A stretch of 16,375 bases of DNA from NCBI GenBank assembly GCA_034439755.1, contig JAWXAZ010000033.1:1-16375 (forward strand), given 5' to 3'. Source of the stretch: B1 sp034439755. GTDB lineage: Bacteria > Bacteroidota > Bacteroidia > UKL13-3. Positions 1 to 7,254 of this stretch are shown one piece after another. The position numbers and the translations under genes are program-made. Position 1 is the first letter of the stretch. Every line of letters begins with the position of its first letter. The notes beneath the pieces are model-generated. The model did not search any database. It worked only from the letters and a program-made list of their open reading frames with translations, and was not told the origin of the DNA.

Positions 1-75
1 AAAATATATAGACTAAACATCTTGTAGTTTAAACTGTTTTAATTTAAGTAAAGGTTTATTATTATAAAAAAAAGT

Positions 76-687
76 TTGAATAAGTCGATTCAATTATTTG
101 TGTTTTTATTTTTGATGGTAATTAGTATTACCTCAAATGGACAAAATCATCCTATTTTGGATAAGTTTAGTGTTTTTGAAGCAGGGGGAAGGGTTTATAT
201 CAATTGCGTAATTAGCGCGGGAAATACTTGTAACGGAATTATGGTGATGCGTTCGGAGGATAGCCTTTATTATGAGCAAATTGGGCAAATTGATGGGGTT
301 TGTGGCAGTTCTTCTGAGCCCATACAATACAATTTTACGGATGACAAACCAATTAAAAATAAAGCAATTTATTATAAGCTTGAACTGGGTGGTTATGGGT
401 TTACAAATCCTTTGTCTTTAAAAATAATTGATACAAAAGAGTTTGGATTTCAAGTTTGGCCCAACCCAAGTAAGGATCAAACTACGGTGTATTTTGAGAA
501 TATAATTAAAGGGCAGTATGTTATTTCTGTTTTTAATCATTTAGGTGTAATGGTTATTTCTGAGCAAACTACACAGAATTATTTTAAGGTGGAAGTGAGT
601 GAGATTCCCCCTGGCATTTACCCGTTTGTAATTTCGCGGGGTACTGATAATCCTGTTATTTTTGGAAAGATTTTGGTTCAGCATTAA
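76..687 (+). CDS. Secreted protein with C-terminal T9SS type A sorting domain
   Basis: A roughly 200-residue exported protein. Residues 1-22 form a hydrophobic signal peptide ending SITSNGQ. The middle part (about 25-120) has three Cys (44, 52, 76) and no family I recognise. Residues 124-203 look like a Por_Secre_tail (type A T9SS sorting) domain: WPNPS at 128-132, VISVFNHLGV in the middle, and PPGIYPFVI near the end. The expected fate is export by Sec, then type IX secretion and cleavage or anchoring at the surface. The start is uncertain: no ATG precedes the signal peptide. TTG at 76 is used here, but the same frame is open back to 52, and ATA-AAA-AAA at 64 looks like an ATG-AAA-AAA start changed by one base. 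The next in-frame ATG (115) would remove most of the signal peptide. Family role is inferred; the substrate or activity is unknown. Confidence 0.75.
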   Translation: MNKSIQLFVFLFLMVISITSNGQNHPILDKFSVFEAGGRVYINCVISAGNTCNGIMVMRSEDSLYYEQIGQIDGVCGSSSEPIQYNFTDDKPIKNKAIYYKLELGGYGFTNPLSLKIIDTKEFGFQVWPNPSKDQTTVYFENIIKGQYVISVFNHLGVMVISEQTTQNYFKVEVSEIPPGIYPFVISRGTDNPVIFGKILVQH

Positions 688-697
688 TTTTTTTTAA

Positions 698-826
698 AAT
701 TTTTGTCAGGTTGAACCAATCAATGCGACTAATGTTTTAAAAGGGCAAGGAAATAAACAGAACGATAAAATAATAACGATTGCAAAAATAGATAGTCTAG
801 TTGATTTTGCCTCCGTTAGACTTTGA
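698..826 (+). pseudogene. Short open fragment, possible gene remnant
   Basis: A 42-codon stop-free stretch between two genes, bounded by stops and with no start codon. It reads VLKGQGNKQNDKIITIAKID in its centre. The composition looks coding rather than random. The VLK...NDKIITIAK pattern faintly resembles the VLK...DDKIIAVA segment of inorganic pyrophosphatases, but that similarity is by eye and weak. It sits just upstream of a region holding three other decayed genes. It could equally be chance. Confidence 0.2.
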
Positions 827-869
827 TTTTTACATTGGTATAAATAATTTTTAACCATAATAAACCAGG

Positions 870-1997
870 ATGAAAAACAATTCAATTTTAAACCAACTTA
901 TTTTAATAACGGCCGTAATTCTTACTATTCAATCTTGTAAAAAGGATGAACCAAGTGAACAAGAAATTGCAGGTTCAAATGTGCCCGAATTTTTTTTAGA
1001 TGCCGCAAATGCTAAGCCCCAATTTGTGCTTATAGCCAACGCTGATTCTAGAATTAGTGAGCCTCAGGACCTAGATTTTAATCCTACTAGGCCTAATGAA
1101 TTGTGGATAATTAACAAAGGAACAGCTATAACAGGTGGGTCTACTGTAATGCTTACAGAGACTGGTACGCCAAATCAAAAATTCGATTACAGAAAAGATG
1201 GTAATTCTTGGCATTTTATGTCTTTACCTTCTGCCATTGCCTTTGGCGATAATGGAAATTGGGCCACTACGGCAAATGTACAAGACGCCAATCACAATGG
1301 GGGTACTTTTACCGGACCAACTTTGTGGTCGAGTGATTTAGATATTTATGCAAAAGATCATGGTCCAGATGCTAATGGAAGTCACCTCGATATGTTGCAT
1401 ACAAGCCCGTTTTCTATGGGCGTTGCTTCACAAGTGGATAATATCTATTGGGTATTTGATGGATTTAATGGCAATATTGTGAAATACGATTTTGCCGCAG
1501 ATCATGGTCCGGGTCAACATTATCATGGCGATGGTAAAGTTCATAGGTATGCAGAAGTAAAGGTTAAAAGGGAGCCCAATGTTCCTTCTCACATGGTTTT
1601 GGATGCTGCCAAAGAATGGTTGTATATTGTAGATGGTGGCAATAAGCGCATTTTAAGGATGAACATAAAAACAGGCAGTAAGTCAAGAGATTTGCCTCTG
1701 GTAAATGAGGAGTTGGCAGAATATTGGGAAATGCTGAGTGTAACTTGGGAGGAGTTTATTCCAAGCAGTTTTGGTTTGAATAAGCCCTGTGGAATAGCGA
1801 TAAATGATAATCGACTGTTTGTTTCAGATTACGAAACCGGAGAAGTTATTTGTATTAATATACCAACAAAAACCGAAATGGCCCGCATTAATACAGGCGC
1901 AAAAGGAATAATGGGCATTGCCTTAAGTAAGGATAATACTATTTTTTATGCCAATGCTTTAACCAATCAAATTTTAAAAATTAATCCAACAAAATAA
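870..1997 (+). CDS. NHL/SMP-30-like beta-propeller lipoprotein
   Basis: A lipoprotein of 375 residues. The signal peptide (1-22) ends in the lipobox IQSC with Cys23, followed by KKDE, the charged context typical of surface-exported Bacteroidota lipoproteins. The rest reads as beta-propeller blades: EPQDLDFNP (64-72), PNELWIINKG (75-84), SHMVLDAAKEWLYIVDGGNK (240-259), LNKPCGIAINDNRLFVSDYE (303-322), and GIMGIALSKDNTIFYANA near the end. These are NHL-type strands. Unusual are two DHGP motifs (163-166, 211-214) and a His-rich segment HYHGDGKVH (217-225), which could bind metal. The enzyme activity, if any, is unknown. The gene was probably the first of an operon: a thioredoxin-like gene, now a pseudogene, begins directly after its stop codon. 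ATG at 870 is the natural start. Confidence 0.8.
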   Translation: MKNNSILNQLILITAVILTIQSCKKDEPSEQEIAGSNVPEFFLDAANAKPQFVLIANADSRISEPQDLDFNPTRPNELWIINKGTAITGGSTVMLTETGTPNQKFDYRKDGNSWHFMSLPSAIAFGDNGNWATTANVQDANHNGGTFTGPTLWSSDLDIYAKDHGPDANGSHLDMLHTSPFSMGVASQVDNIYWVFDGFNGNIVKYDFAADHGPGQHYHGDGKVHRYAEVKVKREPNVPSHMVLDAAKEWLYIVDGGNKRILRMNIKTGSKSRDLPLVNEELAEYWEMLSVTWEEFIPSSFGLNKPCGIAINDNRLFVSDYETGEVICINIPTKTEMARINTGAKGIMGIALSKDNTIFYANALTNQILKINPTK

Positions 1998-2256
1998 ATC
2001 AAAACTATCTTATAAGTCATATTAGGAACGCTGGCCTTTTTAGGAATCTATGCTTTTAATAAGCCCAATGTGGATTTTGAAAAAAACAGTGATGGGGGTG
2101 TTCAATTTCACAAGGGTGCGTTTAGCCCAAAAATATGGTGTTAGCGCTTATCCAACCTTGCTGTTTTTAGATGCAAATGGCAATGTTGTTGCAAGTGCAA
2201 AAGGGTATCACAACGCCAAGGAATTTATTACACTAGGTGAGTCTGCGGTTAAATAG
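1998..2256 (+). pseudogene. Thioredoxin-like protein, pseudogene lacking its CxxC active site
   Basis: The remains of an exported thioredoxin-fold protein in two frames. The 5' part, from the codon at 1998, reads (ATC)-K-T-I-L-stop-V-I-L-G-T-L-A-F-L-G-I-Y-A-F-N-K-P and goes on to VDFEKNSDGGVQFHKGAF, a signal peptide plus the start of the mature domain. The start codon appears to have changed from ATG to ATC, and a TAA lies at 2013-2015. At about 2110-2127 the frame switches, and the 3' part reads LAQKYGVSAYPTLLFLDANG, the cis-Pro half of a thioredoxin, ending with a normal stop. The central part of roughly 60 residues that should hold WCxxC is missing, consistent with an out-of-frame deletion. 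An ATG at 2050 opens a 68-codon frame, but it would make a nonsense N-terminus on half a fold. It abuts the upstream lipoprotein gene, so the two were probably co-transcribed. Confidence 0.8.
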
Positions 2257-2267
2257 TTTGGTAATTT

Positions 2268-2635
2268 CTATTTCAAATTGTCAATGTTGTCCAAGGCCCT
2301 ATGTTTGCCAGATGCTTTTATGTTTAGAAGAAGGGTCTCATACCCAATAAAGTTAATAAGCAGTTTATCAATTTCTACTATCTTTCTGTTTTCGAAACAA
2401 TTTTAAAAAGTAACTCCGTCAATCTCTGTTAGCAGGTAAATGCGAATTGGAGGTTATCCAAGCTAAATAATATTTATTTTTTTTGCATTTTTAATCAACG
2501 GGTTTAACCAAATATCTAAATCACCCGTATATCTTGGGTGCCCATGGATGCCCACTGCGTAACCCCAACAATTAGGTATTCTGCTTTATTTTTAATTAAT
2601 AATGCTACAAACTTTTTGAAGTCTTGGCTAAACAT
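2268..2635 (-). pseudogene. Decayed nucleotidyltransferase-like gene
   Basis: The - strand reading from ATG at 2635 begins MFSQDFKKFVALLIKNKAEYLIVG, loses one base in a G run (plus-strand cccc at 2563-2566), and continues in the next frame as GYAVGIHGHPRYTGDLDIWLN. This is the GG-Y...DLD core of small nucleotidyltransferases, with the two Asp codons at 2520-2522 and 2514-2516. Further down it reads LG-stop-PPIRIYLLTEIDGVTF, then VEIDKLLINFIGYETLLLN and KASGKHRALDNIDNLK, the usual C-terminal pattern of that family. Stops interrupt at 2463-2465, 2454-2456 and 2403-2405. About 25 residues between the core and LGYPP-like motif are missing. The intact family is typically near 145-150 residues. It is certainly non-functional. 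Intact relatives are often linked to toxin-antitoxin or abortive-infection modules, so the former role is inferred. Confidence 0.8.
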
Positions 2636-2769
2636 CTTTTCTGAAATTGATATATTGTTCTCTTAATAGTTCTATTGCTTCTAGTGCCTCCTTTACACGC
2701 TTAGTTTTCCAATAATCATAATCAGAATGCTTTTCTATTTAACGATACAATTTTGACAACTTGGTCTAT
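2628..2769 (-). pseudogene. Decayed small ORF upstream of the nucleotidyltransferase remnant
   Basis: In one - strand frame from ATA (2769; probably once ATG) it reads DQVVKIVSLNRK. In another frame from about 2729 it reads HSDYDYWKTKRVKEALEAIE, then LLREQYINFRKDV and a TAG at 2628-2630. A frameshift therefore lies near 2730. The stop overlaps the ATG of the nucleotidyltransferase remnant by 8 nt (GATGTTTAG), the arrangement of translationally coupled partner genes. From memory, short proteins with a YW-K-x-K...EALE-LRxQY pattern precede such nucleotidyltransferases in other Bacteroidota; this needs checking. It is too short and broken to act now. Confidence 0.6.
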
Positions 2770-2811
2770 AAAACAAATATATTGGATTCTATCTAATACT
2801 TTTCAAGAAGA

Positions 2812-2852
2812 TTCGGTTTGAACCGAAATAGAAAATGGGGGTAATTTTCTAT
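2812..2852 (-). terminator. Two tandem hairpins downstream of the aldehyde dehydrogenase gene
   Basis: Just past the - strand stop at 2855, ATAGAAAAT (2828-2836) and ATTTTCTAT (2844-2852) form a perfect 9-bp stem with a G/C-run loop of 7. Directly beyond it TTCGGTT (2812-2818) and AACCGAA (2821-2827) form a perfect 7-bp dyad with a 2-nt centre. The first is a plausible but weak AT-rich terminator without a clear T run. The second is too tight for a good RNA hairpin and may instead be a protein-binding site. Confidence 0.45.
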
Positions 2853-2854
2853 CG

Positions 2855-4240
2855 CTAAACTTGCTTAAGCCAGACTGTTTTTCTTTGGCAAAAAGAGAGG
2901 AGTCCTTCGGGTCCTAATTCGCGACCAAAGCCAGAGTTTTTGATGCCGCCAAAGGGGATGCTTACATCGCTTTTTACCATTTGATTGATATATACCATGC
3001 CGGCTTCTATTTGTGTTGAAAGGCGTTTGGCTCGAACCAAATCATTGCTAAAGATACTGGCGCCTAAGCCAAATGGTGTTTGGTTGGCAAGTGCTATTAA
3101 TTCTGCTTCGGTGTTATAGCTATAGATGGATAAAACCGGACCAAAAAACTCTTCTTCACGGGCAATATTATTATCCGAAATTTGGTACAAAAGGGTGGGA
3201 GGGAAGAAGTAACCTTTGCTTGGAATTTGCTTGTGCTGAAATAAAATTTGAGCGCCTTGCGACAAACTTTGTAAAACTTGAGCAGCAAGTTTTTCTTGTA
3301 AATCTTTGCGTGCTAAAGGACCAATTTGTGTGTTAGCGTAAATTGGATTTCCCAGTAGAAAAGCGGCTACTTTTTGTATGGCCAATTCTTTAAAAGCGGG
3401 CATTAAACTTTGGTGTACAATAAAGCGTTTTGCTGCCACGCAACTTTGTCCGTTGTTCTGAAAACGTGAAAATAAAATCTCGTCGATGATGTTGTTTAAG
3501 GGTGCGTCTTCAAGCAAAATAAGTGGATCGTTGCCACCCAATTCTAATACCGCGGGTTTAATATATTTTGCTGCTAAGGCTGCTACATTTGCACCTGCTT
3601 TTCCGCTGCCGGTAAGCGTTACAGCTGCTATATGTGGGTGAGCAATAAGCTTTTCTATTTGCTCAATTTCTATGAAACTGTTTACGAATAGGTTTTTTGG
3701 CAAGCCACATTTGTCTATAATAACTTGCAAGGCCAAGCTACTTTGAGGTACATTGGGCGCGGGTTTTACCAACATAGCATTGCCACTTACGATGCTAGGA
3801 ATGGCGCTTCTTAATATTTGCCAATAAGGAAAGTTCCAAGGAAATATGCCCAGAATAATTCCCATGGCTTGGTACTGTAATTCAACGTCTACATTGTTGC
3901 CCAAGGTTTTATTTGTAGGCTTTAATATGCTTGCGGCCTCTGCATAATAATAGTCGCACAGGCTGGCGCTTTTTAAAACTTCTGCCTTGGCATGTGCCAA
4001 AAGTTTTCCCATTTCAATGGAGGCAATTTTGGCTAAAGAATCGGCCTCTAAACGCAATAATTCTGCTAATTTTGGTAGAAAGGCTACTCTTTCCTGAACC
4101 GATTTGTTGCGCCAAACTAATTGCGCCGCCTTCATTTCTTTGAGGGTTAATTCTAAGATTGCATCGCTGTTAGCGGCATAAGTTGCGAGCAATTCTTCGG
4201 TGTATGGATTGATGCTTTTAAAGCTTGAATTTTGGTTCAT
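2855..4240 (-). CDS. NAD(P)-dependent aldehyde dehydrogenase, succinate-semialdehyde type
   Basis: A cytosolic aldehyde dehydrogenase of 461 residues, the length expected for the short Sad/GabD1-type succinate-semialdehyde dehydrogenases. It begins with the typical INPYTEE (10-16). Active-site elements are all present: FPWNFP with Asn136, LVKPAPN with the cofactor-binding Lys159, TGSGKAG (210-216), the general base Glu233 in LELGGNDP, the nucleophile Cys267 in NNGQSCVAAKR, and EEFFGPVLS (363-371). The C-terminus has PFGGIKNSGFGRELG (429-443). The reaction is oxidation of succinate semialdehyde, or another short aldehyde, to the acid, with NAD or NADP. The GabD1/Sad assignment rests on overall pattern and length; the exact substrate is inferred. 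It is transcribed divergently from the sorbosone-dehydrogenase-like gene. A weak -7-like TACCTTCA sits at 4269-4262. No disruption is visible. Confidence 0.88.
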   Translation of the reverse strand: MNQNSSFKSINPYTEELLATYAANSDAILELTLKEMKAAQLVWRNKSVQERVAFLPKLAELLRLEADSLAKIASIEMGKLLAHAKAEVLKSASLCDYYYAEAASILKPTNKTLGNNVDVELQYQAMGIILGIFPWNFPYWQILRSAIPSIVSGNAMLVKPAPNVPQSSLALQVIIDKCGLPKNLFVNSFIEIEQIEKLIAHPHIAAVTLTGSGKAGANVAALAAKYIKPAVLELGGNDPLILLEDAPLNNIIDEILFSRFQNNGQSCVAAKRFIVHQSLMPAFKELAIQKVAAFLLGNPIYANTQIGPLARKDLQEKLAAQVLQSLSQGAQILFQHKQIPSKGYFFPPTLLYQISDNNIAREEEFFGPVLSIYSYNTEAELIALANQTPFGLGASIFSNDLVRAKRLSTQIEAGMVYINQMVKSDVSIPFGGIKNSGFGRELGPEGLLSFCQRKTVWLKQV

Positions 4241-4333
4241 GAAAACAATTTAATGCGGCGGTGAAGGTAATATAAGTGTAAAAAAAATGAAGTAAATTTT
4301 GTGTAAGACTTGATTAATGACTATTTTCACTTA

Positions 4334-5884
4334 ATGAAACAAATAAAACTTTTATTGCTATTCAGTTTATGTGTAAAATTGGCTTTGGGTCAGCCCGGAA
4401 CTTATACACTTACCCCCATGAAGCCAATGGCAACTATGGTTGGCGGCTCTGGCTTGTTTTTGCAAAAGGTACAGGTTGATCCAAAATTTTATGGCATGTT
4501 TGATACCAGTCGCACCGTAAATTTGCCTGAAGGATACACGGCTCATTTATTTTATACCGGCGGATTAACAAAACCAAGGGTACTTGAATTAGATGAGAAT
4601 GATGTTTTACATGTTATTGATTTTAAAGTTAACGGTGCTATTTATGCCTTGCCAGATACCAATAACGACAATGTAGCCGACCAAATGAAAGTGGTGGTAA
4701 GTGGCGTGAATGCGCATTGTTTTAAATTCTACAAAGGCAATATTTGGGTGGCAGAGCAAACACGTGTTTTAAAATGCAGCGACCTTGATAAAGATGGGGT
4801 TTATGAAACCAAAGAAGTGATTATAAATAATCTTGCTTCGCAAGCACCGCAACCATTACTCGGGCATACAACAAGAAGTATTTTAATTGATGATGCAAAG
4901 CAAAAGATTTATGTATCTATTGGTTCATTGTGCAATGCATGCAGAGAAGATTACCGAGCTGTAATTGAAGAATATAATTTAGATGGCAGTGGTAGAAGAA
5001 TTATTGCAACGGGAGCCAGAAATGCAGTTGGATTGGCTAAGCATCCTAGAACGGGAAAGTTATGGGCCAATAACAATGGCAGCGATAGGCAAGGCAATGA
5101 TGTACCGCCCGAGTGGATAGATTGGGTGCGAGATAGCGGGTATTATGGTTATCCATTTGCCTATGGCCACCAAAACTGGTTTAATTTTGATGCCCATGCT
5201 GATTATACTGCCTTAAAACCAATAATGGCAATAGACAGTGCCAAAGTAAGCAAGATGCATCATCCAGCGGCACTTTTACAAGCGCATTCTGCTCCAATGG
5301 AGTTGGAATGGGTGAATTTAACGGTGAATGGTGAGCAAAACCCAAGTGGATTTATAACCGCCTTAAGAGGTAGTTGGAACCGCACACCTGCAACCGGATT
5401 TAAAATCATTTATTTGAGGCAAGAAATAAATGAATATCAGCAAGATTCTGTTGCTTCTTATGCAGATTTCATGACTGGCTTTTTAACAGACAGTGTAAAA
5501 AGAACTTATTGGGGTAGGCCTGTGGGCATTGCTGTAAAACAAAATCACTTGAGGTCTTCAGATATTTATGTTAGCAGTGATGAAGGAAATATGTTCATTT
5601 TGAAATTGCAGGGAAATAGTTTTTGGACAGGCTTAAAAGAACAATCGCAAGAAAAAATTACTGTTTATCCAAATCCATTTACAGACCTTCTAAATTTTAG
5701 GGGGGCGCTTCCTTTATTGGCTACTTTACGCATTATCGATCCTTCAGGAAAAGAGGTATTTAGTGGAAATGCCGCTGGTATCACAGAACTTAAATTGGAC
5801 TTTTTGAGGCCAGGAATTTATTTTATGATCATAGAAAGTCCTAAAGGAAATTGGCATAAAATCATTCACAAGATAAATGAGTAA
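4334..5884 (+). CDS. Secreted sorbosone dehydrogenase-like beta-propeller with T9SS sorting tail
   Basis: The best start is ATG at 4334, giving a clean signal peptide MKQIKLLLLFSLCVKLALGQ and 516 residues; the frame is open upstream to a TTG at 4310, which adds eight polar residues and is less likely. The body is a PQQ-type glucose/sorbosone dehydrogenase propeller: LPEGYTAHLFYTGGLTKPR near residue 65, DLDKDGVYETKEV (EF-hand-like, about 150), GHTTRSILIDD, VSIGSLCNACRED with a close Cys pair (about 200-203), GARNAVGLAKHPRTGKLWAN (about 227) and SDRQGNDVPPEW. The last ~70 residues begin ITVYPNPFTDLLNF and include PSGKEVFSGN and LRPGIYFMII, a type A T9SS sorting domain. It should be secreted and act on sugars or sugar alcohols outside the cell, possibly with PQQ; substrate and cofactor are inferred. 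Confidence 0.85.
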   Translation: MKQIKLLLLFSLCVKLALGQPGTYTLTPMKPMATMVGGSGLFLQKVQVDPKFYGMFDTSRTVNLPEGYTAHLFYTGGLTKPRVLELDENDVLHVIDFKVNGAIYALPDTNNDNVADQMKVVVSGVNAHCFKFYKGNIWVAEQTRVLKCSDLDKDGVYETKEVIINNLASQAPQPLLGHTTRSILIDDAKQKIYVSIGSLCNACREDYRAVIEEYNLDGSGRRIIATGARNAVGLAKHPRTGKLWANNNGSDRQGNDVPPEWIDWVRDSGYYGYPFAYGHQNWFNFDAHADYTALKPIMAIDSAKVSKMHHPAALLQAHSAPMELEWVNLTVNGEQNPSGFITALRGSWNRTPATGFKIIYLRQEINEYQQDSVASYADFMTGFLTDSVKRTYWGRPVGIAVKQNHLRSSDIYVSSDEGNMFILKLQGNSFWTGLKEQSQEKITVYPNPFTDLLNFRGALPLLATLRIIDPSGKEVFSGNAAGITELKLDFLRPGIYFMIIESPKGNWHKIIHKINE

Positions 5885-5994
5885 GTAGTTTCTTTTTTCA
5901 AAATCGACTATACTGCATTTGACGTATTTTTTGGAAAGATTAGGTTTTAATTTTTAAATTAATCTACTTTCGAGTTACTAAATAGTTATAAATT

Positions 5995-7116
5995 ATGAAA
6001 AGACTAATTTACAAAATGAAACTTGTAGCAGTTTTTAGTGTTCTTACCACTCAAATTTATGCGCAAGATGAAATGTCAACCTTCCTGAAAGCAGGCGCTA
6101 AGGATGGCGAAAAAATTCTAAATGGTTATGCCTCACCCTTGTTAAAATCATTTGGTGCAGGTTTAAATGGAGGGTGGTTTAATAGCGCTAAAGTGCATGG
6201 CATAGGCGGTTTCTCAATAACTGTTTCTCCAAATGTTGCTTTTGTGCCAGTAGCCAATCAAACCTTTGATGTTTCTGCCTTGAGTTTGAGTAGCAATACC
6301 CGTATTATAAATGGAAAAAACACTTCGCAAACTGCTTTTGGCGAGGCCTCAGATAAAAATAATACTGAGCTTGGAATGTTTGCGCGCTATCCTGGCGCTA
6401 CACAAGACTCTATGCTTTATTCGTTTAAATTACCCCAAGGAATAGGACTTAACATTTTTCCGGTTCCTACAGCACAGTTGGCCGTGGGTGTTGGACTTGG
6501 AACAGAAGTGGCGGTTCGTTTTTTACCTACAATTAAATCGGGTGAATTTGAAATTGGCATGATTGGGTTTGCCGTAAAACATGATGTAAAACAATGGATA
6601 CCTGCCATAAAAGAAATGCCTTTTGATTTTTCTGTAATGGGTGGTTTTACAAAGTTGGATGCCAGTATGAAGTTGGCCGAGCTAAAGGCGGAGGCTGCTA
6701 GCAGCAGTGTTGACAATCCAAATCCCAATAAGGTATATTCACAAAGTGTAAACTTTACCTCAACAGCCTATACTTTTAATATTTTAATTTCTAAAAAACT
6801 GTCAGTTTTTACGCCTTATTTTGGTCTAGGCTATCAATCGGCTACTACCAAGTTGGATTTAAAAGGCGAGTTTCCAATTACAGATTTTAATTCCAATTAT
6901 AATCCTATGGATCCAACTTCTAAACCAAAAGTTGTACGCGATTTAAAAGACCCAATTAGTTTAGAAGATAAATTAAGTGGCATAAGGGCTACTGCTGGTT
7001 TTCGTTTAAAATTAGCGGTGATAACCATTCATGGCGATTATACCTTTGCCAATTATAATGTGGCTTCTTTAGGCATTGGTTTACATTTACAATCAATATC
7101 ACCTTTTACATTGTAA
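5995..7116 (+). CDS. DUF6588-like exported protein
   Basis: A 373-residue protein with a signal peptide (1-24, ending TTQIYAQ). It then shows FLKAGAKDGEKILNGYASPL, LLKSFGAGLNGGWFNSAKVH and HGIGGFSITVSPNVAFVP. This N-terminal pattern, and the alternating beta strands after it, match what I recall of the DUF6588 family in Bacteroidota. Glycine-rich amphipathic strands such as AVGVGLGTEVAVRFLP, PYFGLGYQSATTKLDL and the terminal NVASLGIGLHLQSISPFTL suggest a beta-barrel in the outer membrane. Its function is unknown. It stands alone, with 110 nt upstream and a hairpin overlapping its stop. The ATG at 5995 directly precedes the signal peptide. Confidence 0.72.
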   Translation: MKRLIYKMKLVAVFSVLTTQIYAQDEMSTFLKAGAKDGEKILNGYASPLLKSFGAGLNGGWFNSAKVHGIGGFSITVSPNVAFVPVANQTFDVSALSLSSNTRIINGKNTSQTAFGEASDKNNTELGMFARYPGATQDSMLYSFKLPQGIGLNIFPVPTAQLAVGVGLGTEVAVRFLPTIKSGEFEIGMIGFAVKHDVKQWIPAIKEMPFDFSVMGGFTKLDASMKLAELKAEAASSSVDNPNPNKVYSQSVNFTSTAYTFNILISKKLSVFTPYFGLGYQSATTKLDLKGEFPITDFNSNYNPMDPTSKPKVVRDLKDPISLEDKLSGIRATAGFRLKLAVITIHGDYTFANYNVASLGIGLHLQSISPFTL

Positions 7117-7137
7117 TAGTATCAATTAATACTATTA
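7114..7137 (+). terminator. Hairpin overlapping the stop codon of the DUF6588-like gene
   Basis: TAATAGTAT (7114-7122) and ATACTATTA (7129-7137) are perfect 9-bp arms around a 6-nt loop. The left arm includes the TAA stop codon. It is AT-only apart from one G-C pair and lacks a clear U run, so terminator function is plausible but weak. Confidence 0.4.
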
Positions 7138-7144
7138 AATAATA

Positions 7145-7192
7145 CTATATTTAAATTAAATTAGATCAAATTGCAATTTAATTTAAGTATAG
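7145..7192. terminator. Long AT-rich inverted repeat between convergent genes
   Basis: The arms 7145-7162 and 7175-7192 are complementary over 18 bp with a single T-G mismatch (12 bp perfect: TTAAATTAAATT against AATTTAATTTAA). The 12-nt loop includes part of a second palindrome, AAATTGCAATTT (7168-7179). It lies between the 3' ends of the DUF6588-like gene (+) and the J-domain gene (-), so a bidirectional terminator is the simplest reading. The perfect, long, almost pure AT arms could also be a miniature repeat element. Confidence 0.5.
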
Positions 7193-7254
7193 GTAAAATG
7201 CCAAAAGTCTAGATTTTTTAGGCGTTACATCGAAAAAATTCTGAGTTATATAAC

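Noticed and set aside
2050..2256. A functional 68-residue thioredoxin-like protein from ATG at 2050
   Set aside because: Its first ~23 residues are an out-of-frame reading of the true signal-peptide region, and the catalytic CxxC is absent. It is better explained as the 3' part of a pseudogene.
4310..4333. TTG start at 4310 for the sorbosone-dehydrogenase-like protein
   Set aside because: It adds polar residues before a complete signal peptide that begins with the ATG at 4334.
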